5,570 nucleotides of DNA from an uncultured Clostridia bacterium. Lineage in GTDB: Bacteria; Bacillota; Clostridia; Christensenellales; DUVY01. A model generated the notes under the pieces. The model made no database searches. It had not been told where the DNA came from and worked only from the letters and a program-made list of their open reading frames with translations. Below are positions 1 to 5,570 of the stretch, one piece after another. The stretch spans positions 1-5,570 of the forward strand of contig CALAYY010000104.1 of assembly GCA_937895465.1 (NCBI GenBank). Reading direction: 5' to 3'. The position numbers and the translations under genes are program-made. Every line of letters begins with the position of its first letter. Position 1 is the stretch's first letter.

Positions 1-1571
1 AATGGTTAAAGGTAAGCGTATATAAAGACGGTTGGGAATATCGTATGCAATTTGCTTCTTTTGAAGATGAAGACGGCAAAATAAGAAGCGGTGTCAGTCA
101 GGGGGACTTGTTAAAGATTGCTCCTACTGATAAGAGCGGAACGCTTATAAGCTTTTATCCCGATAAGAAGGTTTTTGATACTATTGTTTTTAATAATGAA
201 ATGATTATTAAAAGACTGAAAGAACTTGCCTTTTTGAACAAGGGCATAACTATTGTTTTTATAGATCAAAGAGAAGAAAACAATATCATCAAAAAAGAGT
301 ACTTTTATGAGGGCGGACTTTGCGATTTTGTTAGATATGTCAATGAGGCAAAAAATCCACTTCATGAGCCCATTTATTTTGAAAATGTAAAAGACGGTAT
401 TGATCTAAGCGTAGCTATGCAATACAATGATTCATATACCGATACAATGATTTCTTATGTCAATAATATTCCGACAACTGAGGGCGGTACTCATGAGACA
501 GGCATAAAAGCGGCAATTACCAAAGTCTTTAATGACCTTGCCAGAAAATTTGGCATGCTCAAAGAAAAAGAGCCCAATCTTTTGGGAGAGGACTTTAGAG
601 AAGGGCTTACCGCTGTTATTTCTGTTAAGATGCATAATGTCCAATTTGAAGGACAGACCAAGACTAAGCTTGGCAATCCTGAGGCAAGAGTTGCTTGTGA
701 CAGTATTACATCTCAAGAGATTTATAGCTTCTTTGATAATAATGCACATAAAAACATTGCAGAAATTATTATTCAAAAAGCGTTGGGTGCGGCAAGAGTC
801 AGAGAAGCATCAAGAAAAGCCAAAGAAATAACAAGGCAAAAAAACAGTCTGGAGAACTCGACTTTAATAGGTAAGCTGTCAAGCTGCTCTTCAAAAAAGC
901 CAGAACTTAATGAATTGTTTATAGTTGAAGGGGATTCAGCAGGCGGTACTGCAAAACAAGCAAGAGTAAGATCGTTTCAGGCGATATTGCCCTTACGGGG
1001 TAAGCCTTTAAACGCTGAGAAAAAACGGCTTGATCAGGTCTTACAAAACGAAGAAATAAGAACAATTATAAGTGCTTTGGGTGCAGGTATAGGTGAAGAC
1101 TTTTGTGCAGACAACCTTAATTATCACAAAGTAGTCGTTTTGTCAGATGCCGATCAGGACGGTGCTCATATAAAGGCAATTTTATTGACGTTTTTCTTTA
1201 GATATATGAAAGACCTTATTACGGGAGGTTATGTTTATATGGGTATGCCTCCCTTGTACAAGGTTTTCAAAAAAGATATTATTGAATATGCTTATTCTGA
1301 TGAAGAATTAGACGAAGTAAAAGCCAAGGTTGGCAGAGGCTATCAAATTCAAAGATATAAAGGATTAGGCGAAATGAATGCCGACCAATTATGGGATACG
1401 ACAATGAACCCCAAAACACGCAAGATGGTGCAAGTGACTATTGATGATGCTGCAGAAGCCGAAAAACTTGTTACCACTCTTATGGGAGATGCTGTTGAAT
1501 TAAGAAGAAACTATATTATAGAACATGCTAATTTTAACAAAATTGACAGATTTATGGGAGAGATTGATTAA
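1..1571 (+). CDS. parE: DNA topoisomerase IV (or gyrase-like) subunit B, 5'-truncated by the window edge
   Basis: This is the ATPase and TOPRIM subunit of a type IIA DNA topoisomerase, which pairs with the A subunit encoded next to pass one duplex through another. The frame is open from the left edge: the codons before the first ATG (nt 45) read W-L-K-V-S-V-Y-K-D-G-W-E-Y-R, the conserved segment following VVNALS in this family. The ATG at 45 is therefore internal, and I estimate about 125 N-terminal residues, including most of the ATP pocket, lie outside. Visible landmarks are YEGG and EGGTHETG in the transducer region, GQTKTKLGN (nt 651-677, the ATP-contacting Gln and Lys), the TOPRIM glutamate in EGDSAGG (nt 927-947), PLRGK, the metal-binding DADQD (aspartates at nt 1146, 1152, 1158), and QRYKGLGEMN (nt 1350-1379) in the C-terminal domain. 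All key residues in the visible part are intact. There is no large insertion as in proteobacterial GyrB. The B sequence alone does not separate GyrB from ParE; the symbol depends on the neighbouring A subunit. Confidence 0.87.
   Translation, partial: WLKVSVYKDGWEYRMQFASFEDEDGKIRSGVSQGDLLKIAPTDKSGTLISFYPDKKVFDTIVFNNEMIIKRLKELAFLNKGITIVFIDQREENNIIKKEYFYEGGLCDFVRYVNEAKNPLHEPIYFENVKDGIDLSVAMQYNDSYTDTMISYVNNIPTTEGGTHETGIKAAITKVFNDLARKFGMLKEKEPNLLGEDFREGLTAVISVKMHNVQFEGQTKTKLGNPEARVACDSITSQEIYSFFDNNAHKNIAEIIIQKALGAARVREASRKAKEITRQKNSLENSTLIGKLSSCSSKKPELNELFIVEGDSAGGTAKQARVRSFQAILPLRGKPLNAEKKRLDQVLQNEEIRTIISALGAGIGEDFCADNLNYHKVVVLSDADQDGAHIKAILLTFFFRYMKDLITGGYVYMGMPPLYKVFKKDIIEYAYSDEELDEVKAKVGRGYQIQRYKGLGEMNADQLWDTTMNPKTRKMVQVTIDDAAEAEKLVTTLMGDAVELRRNYIIEHANFNKIDRFMGEID
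1556..1563 (+). promoter_or_regulatory. Ribosome binding site of the A-subunit gene, inside the end of the B-subunit gene
   Basis: GGGAGAGA lies 7 bases before the ATG at 1571. It sits within the last codons of the upstream gene, and the stop and start share one base (TAATG). This supports the chosen start and suggests coupled translation, which would help keep the two subunits in balance. Confidence 0.75.
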
Positions 1572-4015
1572 TGGACGAGAACAACGCTCAAGCTAAAAAT
1601 ATAATCCAGAAAACTATGGAAGAGGTAATGCATTCTTCCATGATTCCGTATTCGGAACATGTCATTATGGATAGAGCCTTACCTAGAGTAGAAGACGGAT
1701 TAAAACCTGTTCAGCGCAGGATATTATATTCATTGTATGAGTTGGGGATAACATCAGACAAGCCTTATAGAAAATCAGCACGTATTGTTGGAGACTGCTT
1801 GGGAAAATACCATCCTCATGGCGACAGGTCGGTTTATGATGCTATGGTCAGAATGGCACAGCCTTTTAGTATGCGTCATATGCTTATAGACGGACATGGC
1901 AATTACGGCTCTATTGACGGCGACAGTGCGGCTGCTATGCGTTATACAGAAGCAAGGCTTGCACCCATTGCAATGGAATTGTTAAAAGACCTTGATAAAG
2001 ACACCGTAAAATGGAGTCTTAACTTTGACGACACCATAAAAGAACCTGATATGCTCCCTGGAAGGTTTCCCAATCTCTTGGTTAATGGAGCTTCTGGTAT
2101 TGCAGTAGGTCTTGCTACTAACATTCCTCCTCATAATTTGGTTGAGGTTATTGACGGCGTTGTCGCTTATATAAATAATCCCAAAATCAATCTAAAAGAT
2201 ATGATGAAAATTATCAAAGGTCCTGATTTTCCCAGCGGCGGTTATATTATAACAGGGTCAGAACTTGCCAAAGCTTATGAGACAGGCAGGGGCAAAATCA
2301 CTATGAGGGCTAAGATTCATATTGAAGTTACAGAAAATGATAAAAAGAGCATAGTTATAGATGAATTGCCCTATCAGGTTAATAAAGCAACACTTTTAGA
2401 ATCTATAATGACGCAAAGAGAAAATAGAAAAGAACAGCTAAGCGGCATAAGTGACATTTTGGATGAATCGGACCGAAACGGCATGCGTGCAGTAATCAAA
2501 ATAAAAAAAGACGCAGACCCTCGTGCTATATGCGATGTTTTATTCAAATATACTCAATTATCTCAGACCTTTGGTATCAATATGGTTGCTATAGCTGACG
2601 GCAAGCCGCAGCAGATGGGACTGCTTGATATCATAGCGTATTATGTCAATTATCAAAGAGAAATCATCGTAAAAAGAACCAAGTATGAATTGGATGAGGC
2701 AAAGAATAGAGAACATATTTTAACAGGCTTGATGATTGCCGTTGCCAACATTGATGAGGTAATCAAGATAATCAAAAGCAGTGCATCTGTAAGTGAGGCC
2801 AAAGCCAATCTGTGCGAAAGATTTTTGTTAAGCGAAGTTCAGGCTCAGGCGATTTTGGATTTGAGACTGGCAAGATTAACACATCTAGAAGTACACAAAT
2901 TAGAAAAAGAACTTGCAGAAGTAAGAGAATTGATTGAAAAACTTCAGGCAATTTTGGCAAGTAAAAAAACTCAAATGGATGTAGTAATAAATGAGCTTAA
3001 CGCGATAAAAAAGCAATATAAAGAACCCAGACGTTCTGTTATTATAGACGAGGTTTCGCAATATTATATTCCTTCTGACGATGATGAAAAACCTATTGAA
3101 AACTTTATGATAGGATATAATGAAAACGGCTCATTAAAAAGAATTCCTGCTAAAAATTATTCCATGTCAGTTAAAGAGTTTACCGACAGCTCAAATAAAA
3201 ACGATATTCACAGTCTGGTGGCAGAAGCGCAAACTAATGATAAGGTTTATTGCTTTACCAATATCGGAAACTGTTACAAGGTTGATGTAATGTCTATACC
3301 CGAAGCAAAATGGCGGGATAAGGGAGAAGACCTAAAAGCCTCAATTCCTGAAATAATAAATGATGAAAAGATTGTTAATATGTATGTCATTAAGGAAAAT
3401 CTCCCTGACGGCAAGCTTTTATTCTTTACCAAAGAGGGCATGATAAAAAAATCTGATTGGTCTGAATACGGCGTTGTAAAATCGTCTTTCCAAGCTATAA
3501 AACTAAAAGAAGGCGATGAAGTAATCAATATAGAAGAAGAGATTGAGAAGTCTTCGATATTATTTGTAACTGCTTTAGGAATGGGGCTTAATGCGGATTC
3601 AAGCGATGTTCCGTCACAAGGCAGAATTTCGGGCGGAGTCAAGGGCATACTTTTGGCTGAAAATGATTATGTGGTATTTGCAGGGCAAGTTGAGGACAAT
3701 AAAGGCAGCATTTTAATGGTTAGTGATAAAAGCTGTTCAAAGCGGATTGAGATAAGCGAATTGGGACTTATGGGCAGGTACCGAAAAGGGTTAAAGGTAT
3801 TTGACTTTAAAGATAACATCGGCGATAAACTCATTTGGGCAAAATGTATTCAAAAGAAACAAAAGATTGCAATAGTGTTAACGGACAATGAAGACTTTTT
3901 GACAGCTTTTATTTCTGAAGATATTGCTAAGTCCACACGTACAGGAAAGGGTAAAAATCTTTGTAAACTACAAAAACTAAACTTTATAAAAGAAATCTTT
4001 ATATATAATTCATAG
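1571..4015 (+). CDS. parC: DNA topoisomerase IV (or gyrase-like) subunit A
   Basis: This 814-residue subunit cleaves and rejoins DNA in the type IIA enzyme formed with the upstream product. The breakage-reunion domain covers about residues 20-490. It carries RALPRVEDGLKPVQRR (35-50), YRKSARIVGD (66-75), HPHGD (81-85), GDSAAAMRYTEARL with the catalytic Tyr125 (117-130) preceded by Arg124, and NLLVNGASGIAVG (168-180). A charged helical stretch (about 430-482) precedes the C-terminal DNA-wrapping pinwheel (about 505-814), which has repeated blade motifs such as YCFTNIGNCYKV, LLFFTKEGMIKK and ILFVTALGMGL. At the normal GyrA-box place (around 530-540) the sequence is YSMSVKEFTD, not QRRGGKG. A glycine-rich RISGGVKGI occurs later (685-693) at a spot where GyrA proteins also have a conserved RxxxGVxGI segment. 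The lack of the box favours topoisomerase IV, although length and core also suit a gyrase-like paralogue. Arg86 replaces the quinolone-contacting serine. The gene ends 7 bases before a terminator. Confidence 0.88.
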   Translation: MDENNAQAKNIIQKTMEEVMHSSMIPYSEHVIMDRALPRVEDGLKPVQRRILYSLYELGITSDKPYRKSARIVGDCLGKYHPHGDRSVYDAMVRMAQPFSMRHMLIDGHGNYGSIDGDSAAAMRYTEARLAPIAMELLKDLDKDTVKWSLNFDDTIKEPDMLPGRFPNLLVNGASGIAVGLATNIPPHNLVEVIDGVVAYINNPKINLKDMMKIIKGPDFPSGGYIITGSELAKAYETGRGKITMRAKIHIEVTENDKKSIVIDELPYQVNKATLLESIMTQRENRKEQLSGISDILDESDRNGMRAVIKIKKDADPRAICDVLFKYTQLSQTFGINMVAIADGKPQQMGLLDIIAYYVNYQREIIVKRTKYELDEAKNREHILTGLMIAVANIDEVIKIIKSSASVSEAKANLCERFLLSEVQAQAILDLRLARLTHLEVHKLEKELAEVRELIEKLQAILASKKTQMDVVINELNAIKKQYKEPRRSVIIDEVSQYYIPSDDDEKPIENFMIGYNENGSLKRIPAKNYSMSVKEFTDSSNKNDIHSLVAEAQTNDKVYCFTNIGNCYKVDVMSIPEAKWRDKGEDLKASIPEIINDEKIVNMYVIKENLPDGKLLFFTKEGMIKKSDWSEYGVVKSSFQAIKLKEGDEVINIEEEIEKSSILFVTALGMGLNADSSDVPSQGRISGGVKGILLAENDYVVFAGQVEDNKGSILMVSDKSCSKRIEISELGLMGRYRKGLKVFDFKDNIGDKLIWAKCIQKKQKIAIVLTDNEDFLTAFISEDIAKSTRTGKGKNLCKLQKLNFIKEIFIYNS

Positions 4016-4022
4016 AAATATT

Positions 4023-4065
4023 AGACCGTCAAACTTTAGACTTTTTAAGTTTGGCGGTCTTTTTT
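4023..4065 (+). terminator. Intrinsic (Rho-independent) terminator of the topoisomerase operon
   Basis: Arms AGACCGTCAAACTT (4023-4036) and AAGTTTGGCGGTCT (4047-4060) pair over 14 positions with a single G-U wobble. They enclose a 10-base loop and are followed directly by five more Ts (4061-4065). The hairpin begins 7 bases after the parC stop. No T-run follows it on the opposite strand, so it should act on + strand transcripts only. Confidence 0.95.
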
Positions 4066-4088
4066 AGATATTTCTTGTTCATTTCTTA

Positions 4089-4121
4089 TTTATTTCTTAA
4101 AAACATTAAAAAAGAAATAAA
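4089..4121. repeat. A/T inverted repeat downstream of the terminator
   Basis: TTTATTTCTT (4089-4098) and AAGAAATAAA (4112-4121) are perfect 10-base complements around a 13-base A-rich loop. The core ATTTCTT also occurs as direct copies at 4070-4076 and 4081-4087. With a single G-C pair the stem would be weak, and no T-run follows it, so it is not a second strong terminator. It may simply reflect low-complexity sequence. Confidence 0.4.
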
Positions 4122-4150
4122 AAATAATATACAAAATCCGCTGTAAATAT

Positions 4151-4179
4151 TTGACATGTTAAATTTTGCGACATATAAT
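4151..4179 (+). promoter_or_regulatory. Consensus sigma-A promoter in the intergenic region
   Basis: TTGACA (4151-4156) and TATAAT (4174-4179) are separated by exactly 17 bases, a full match to the vegetative sigma-A (sigma-70 family) consensus. The expected start of transcription is near 4186. It points toward the deacetylase gene, whose start codon lies about 425 bases further on, with no convincing reading frame between. It therefore drives either a long untranslated leader or a separate small RNA. An AAGGAG sequence at 4233-4238 lies downstream but is followed by no usable reading frame. Confidence 0.75.
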
Positions 4180-4300
4180 ATATCCGTCATAATTTTTGTA
4201 CACAAAGATTGCATATATAGATGAAAAGATATAAGGAGTGATATTAAGGAATAATCCTATCGTAACAAATGTCAAATAGTTTAAATAACTAACAAAAAAG

Positions 4301-4351
4301 TTTCATTTGATTTTACATTAATAATACAATGCTTTGCTCTTTTCATTTGAT
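4301..4351. repeat. Pair of 11-base direct repeats 40 bases apart
   Basis: TTTCATTTGAT occurs at 4301-4311 and again at 4341-4351. Two identical copies could be sites for a DNA-binding protein, but the sequence is AT-rich and two copies in such a region may be chance. The segment between them contains AATACAAT (4323-4330), one base off the -10 consensus of the sporulation factor sigma-E, though its -35 partner is poor. Confidence 0.3.
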
Positions 4352-4487
4352 GTATTTGTTTTTTAGGAAACATATTTATTTATCTATTTACTCGCGTATA
4401 AGAGCATTATTAATTTATACTAAAATACTAAAAAGATATCAATGTAAATTTGCTTTAATCTTACCTTAGACTAAAGTCATAATTACG

Positions 4488-4589
4488 ATTTGCGTTTTAT
4501 ATATTTATATAAAATGATAAAAAAATCGTTTCGACAAAATACGCAAAAATTTGGCTAAATGTAGGTTAATTCTCTATTTATTTGCGTTT
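4488..4589. repeat. Three copies of TTTGCGT/ACGCAAA in the leader of the deacetylase gene
   Basis: ATTTGCGTTT occurs directly at 4488-4497 and 4580-4589, and its reverse core ACGCAAA at 4541-4547. The middle copy could pair with either outer copy (7 bases each), so two mutually exclusive RNA hairpins are possible. The third copy ends about 8 bases before the ribosome binding site. Alternatively the copies are operator half-sites. Each stem is short, so the structural idea is an inference only. Confidence 0.35.
4495..4514. repeat. Perfect A/T palindrome ahead of the deacetylase gene
   Basis: Arms TTTTATATA and TATATAAAA are perfect complements around a TT centre. The right arm includes TATAAA (4508-4513), which could serve as a -10 element, but no good -35 lies about 17 bases upstream. 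It may be a promoter-proximal operator or just AT-rich sequence. Confidence 0.3.
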
Positions 4590-4610
4590 AAAATGTGAAA
4601 GGTAAAGAAT

Positions 4611-5381
4611 ATGTACTTCATAACTTTAAAAAAGCAAGACTTGTTATATTGGTGTGTCACACTGTTGCTTCTTGTGGTGTTTATAACTCTTAATACATAT
4701 ATCGGAACTGCTGATGTATTCTTGAATAAAAATACTAAAAGAAAGCTTCCTATATATAGTGTCGAAACAAATGAAAAAAAACTTGCCATATCTTTTGATG
4801 CGGCGTGGGGTGCAGATAAAACAGACGAGCTAATTGACATATTAAAGGGAAATGAAATAAAGGCAACTTTTTTCTTAGTTGGATTTTGGGCAGAAAAATA
4901 TAGTGGAAAAGTTGAGAAGCTTGACAAGAACGGATTTGAGATAGGCACTCATTCTAACACTCATCCGAAAATGACAGATTTGAGTCAGACCAGAATGCAG
5001 CTAGAGCTAGAAACATCCTGTAATATTTTGCAAAACATTACAGGCAAAAAACCCCAAATATTTAGGCCGCCCTTTGGGGCATATAACAACAAACTTATAG
5101 AGACGGCCGACGATCTGGGACTAAAAACTATACAATGGGATGTTGATTCGCTAGATTGGAAGAATCTTACTGCACAAGATATAGCCAAAAGGGTCATATC
5201 AAATGCAAAGAATGGCTCGATAATATTAATGCATAACAACGGCGAAAACACACCGCAAGCGTTAAGACTAATAATTTTGGGCTTAAAGAACAAGGGATTT
5301 GAATTCGTATGTGTGAGTGAGCTTATATACTGGGACGGTTATTATATTGACCATACGGGAAGACAAATAAAAATCATTTGA
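4611..5381 (+). CDS. Membrane-anchored polysaccharide deacetylase (NodB/CE4 domain), PdaB-like
   Basis: This 256-residue protein belongs to the carbohydrate esterase 4 family, which removes acetyl groups from N-acetylated sugars in peptidoglycan or similar polymers. Residues 1-10 carry lysines and are followed by one hydrophobic helix (about 11-31), so the enzyme should be anchored with its domain outside the membrane. The NodB domain begins at ISFDAAWG (60-67; Asp63 is the expected catalytic base), then ATFFLVGFWAE (85-95), the zinc motif HSNTH (His114, His118), RPPFGAY (152-158), WDVDSLDW (176-183) and the final ILMHNN (205-210; His208). The usual second aspartate of motif 1 is Ala64. B. 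subtilis PdaB also deviates here, and its length (about 254 residues) and anchor match. A tail ending YYIDHTGRQIKII follows the domain. The closest group I recall is the PdaB sporulation type, so a role in spore cortex or envelope maturation is likely but inferred. A modest AAAGG site (4598-4602) supports the start. Confidence 0.88.
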   Translation: MYFITLKKQDLLYWCVTLLLLVVFITLNTYIGTADVFLNKNTKRKLPIYSVETNEKKLAISFDAAWGADKTDELIDILKGNEIKATFFLVGFWAEKYSGKVEKLDKNGFEIGTHSNTHPKMTDLSQTRMQLELETSCNILQNITGKKPQIFRPPFGAYNNKLIETADDLGLKTIQWDVDSLDWKNLTAQDIAKRVISNAKNGSIILMHNNGENTPQALRLIILGLKNKGFEFVCVSELIYWDGYYIDHTGRQIKII

Positions 5382-5386
5382 AAAAC

Positions 5387-5396
5387 GGGAGAAGGA
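5387..5396 (+). promoter_or_regulatory. Ribosome binding site of the SSB-like gene
   Basis: GGGAGAAGGA precedes the ATG at 5399. GGAG at 5388-5391 is 7 bases from the start, a normal spacing; the second purine block is too close to be the main site. This is a stronger site than that of the deacetylase just upstream and fixes the start of the truncated gene. Confidence 0.7.
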
Positions 5397-5398
5397 AA

Positions 5399-5570
5399 AT
5401 GAATTACCCCGAGAATATAGCCAATAAGGTATTTTTGGCTGGGAAAATTGTTGCCGAACCGATATTTTCGCATGAGATTTATGGCGAAGGTTTTCACGAA
5501 ATGATGATAGAAGTTCCGCGTCTATCAGAGCAAAAAGATATTTTACCCATTACAGTCAGTGAAAGACTTC
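5399..5570 (+). CDS. Single-stranded DNA-binding-like (OB-fold) protein, 3'-truncated by the window edge
   Basis: Only the first 57 codons are visible and the frame is still open at the right edge. The translation contains NKVFLAGKIVAEPIFSHEI (9-27), GEGFHEMMIEVPRLSE (29-44) and KDILPITVSERL (46-57). A strand-turn-strand pattern beginning NKV.L.GKI...P is typical of the first strands of an SSB-type OB fold. The EP.FSHE..GEGF...EVPRLS...DILP.T.SERL pattern matches a short clostridial SSB-like family that I recognise from memory and cannot verify here. Such proteins bind single-stranded nucleic acid in the cytoplasm; whether this is the main replication SSB or a paralogue cannot be told, but the sequence does not look like a classical SSB start. 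It follows the deacetylase by 17 bases with no terminator between, so the two are probably co-transcribed. Confidence 0.65.
   Translation, partial: MNYPENIANKVFLAGKIVAEPIFSHEIYGEGFHEMMIEVPRLSEQKDILPITVSERL

Larger units (their letters stand above)
4066..4610. other. AT-rich intergenic region without a recognisable protein gene
   Basis: This 545-base stretch between the terminator and the deacetylase gene is clearly richer in A and T than the flanking genes and has frequent stops in all frames. It contains an exact consensus promoter (4151-4179), an A/T inverted repeat (4089-4121), an 11-base direct repeat (4301-4351), two tandem copies of TACTAAAA (4418-4433), an A/T palindrome (4495-4514) and three copies of TTTGCGT or its complement (4489-4587). 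The longest reading frame I noticed is 46 codons (4329-4469), with no ribosome binding site. No tRNA or known riboswitch is recognisable by eye. It could be a long regulatory leader of the deacetylase operon, a small RNA locus, or the remains of a decayed gene; the sequence does not decide between these. Confidence 0.7.

Noticed and set aside
45..47. ATG at 45 as the start of the B-subunit gene
   Set aside because: The frame continues upstream to the window edge with family-typical residues (WLKVSVYKDG), so this methionine is internal.
4221..4241. AAGGAG-containing mini frame MKRYKE after the consensus promoter
   Set aside because: Six codons with no ribosome binding site of its own; the AAGGAG at 4233 is followed by only short frames without standard start codons.
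4270..4275. TTGACA on the minus strand as a divergent promoter
   Set aside because: No acceptable -10 element lies 16-18 bases downstream on that strand, and there is no minus-strand gene to serve.
4395..4422. Possible sigma-F or sigma-G promoter (GTATA, 16 bases, TATACTA)
   Set aside because: Both boxes match loosely and to different sigma consensus forms; in AT-rich sequence this is expected by chance.
4418..4433. Two tandem copies of TACTAAAA
   Set aside because: Two copies of a short A/T-rich octamer are not enough to call a functional repeat or iteron array.
4329..4469. A 46-codon reading frame on the + strand (MLCSFHLMYLFFRK...), hydrophobic and basic
   Set aside because: It has no ribosome binding site and no recognisable motif, and its composition is what AT-rich noncoding DNA gives. 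It might be a small membrane peptide but nothing supports that.
4623..4703. Lipoprotein signal around the cysteine in LLYWCVT of the deacetylase
   Set aside because: The residues before the cysteine do not fit a lipobox and the cysteine lies at the beginning, not the end, of the hydrophobic helix; a simple membrane anchor fits better.
4574..4948. Minus-strand 124-codon frame opposite the deacetylase gene
   Set aside because: It is the antisense shadow of a clear + strand gene, with no ribosome binding site or family resemblance.

Overview
The window looks like a piece of chromosome from a low-GC, Gram-positive anaerobe of the Clostridia (Bacillota), possibly an uncultured lineage. This rests on the AT-rich sequence and AGA-rich coding, strong GGAG-type ribosome binding sites, an adjacent B-A pair of type IIA topoisomerase genes, a sporulation-type polysaccharide deacetylase with an N-terminal membrane anchor, and the start of a short SSB-like protein of a type I associate with Clostridia. 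No mobile element, CRISPR array, tRNA or rRNA is visible.

Layout, all genes on the + strand. (1) Positions 1-1571: the 3' three quarters or so of a GyrB/ParE-type subunit. The reading frame is open at the left edge, so the true start lies outside. (2) Positions 1571-4015: a complete 814-residue GyrA/ParC-type subunit that overlaps the previous stop by one base (TAATG). The A subunit lacks a recognisable GyrA box at its usual place and starts with the RALPRVEDGLKPVQRR signature, so I favour topoisomerase IV (ParE/ParC) or a gyrase-like second enzyme over the main gyrase. (3) Positions 4023-4065: a textbook intrinsic terminator seven bases after the parC stop, closing that operon. (4) Positions 4066-4610: a 545-base, very AT-rich, gene-free region. 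It holds an exact consensus sigma-A promoter (TTGACA, 17 bases, TATAAT), several small direct and inverted repeats, and no convincing small gene. (5) Positions 4611-5381: a membrane-anchored NodB-domain deacetylase resembling the PdaB sporulation group. (6) Positions 5399-5570: the first 57 codons of an SSB-like OB-fold protein, cut by the right edge and only 17 bases behind the deacetylase.

The first two genes form one enzyme, in which the B subunit binds ATP and carries the TOPRIM metal site and the A subunit carries the DNA-cleaving tyrosine. The last two are probably co-transcribed, but their products share no obvious function. I do not see an undescribed multi-gene system here. The points most worth a second look are the natural arginine at the quinolone-determining serine of ParC, the missing GyrA box, the perfect promoter facing about 430 bases without a gene, and the three copies of TTTGCGT/ACGCAAA just ahead of the deacetylase gene.
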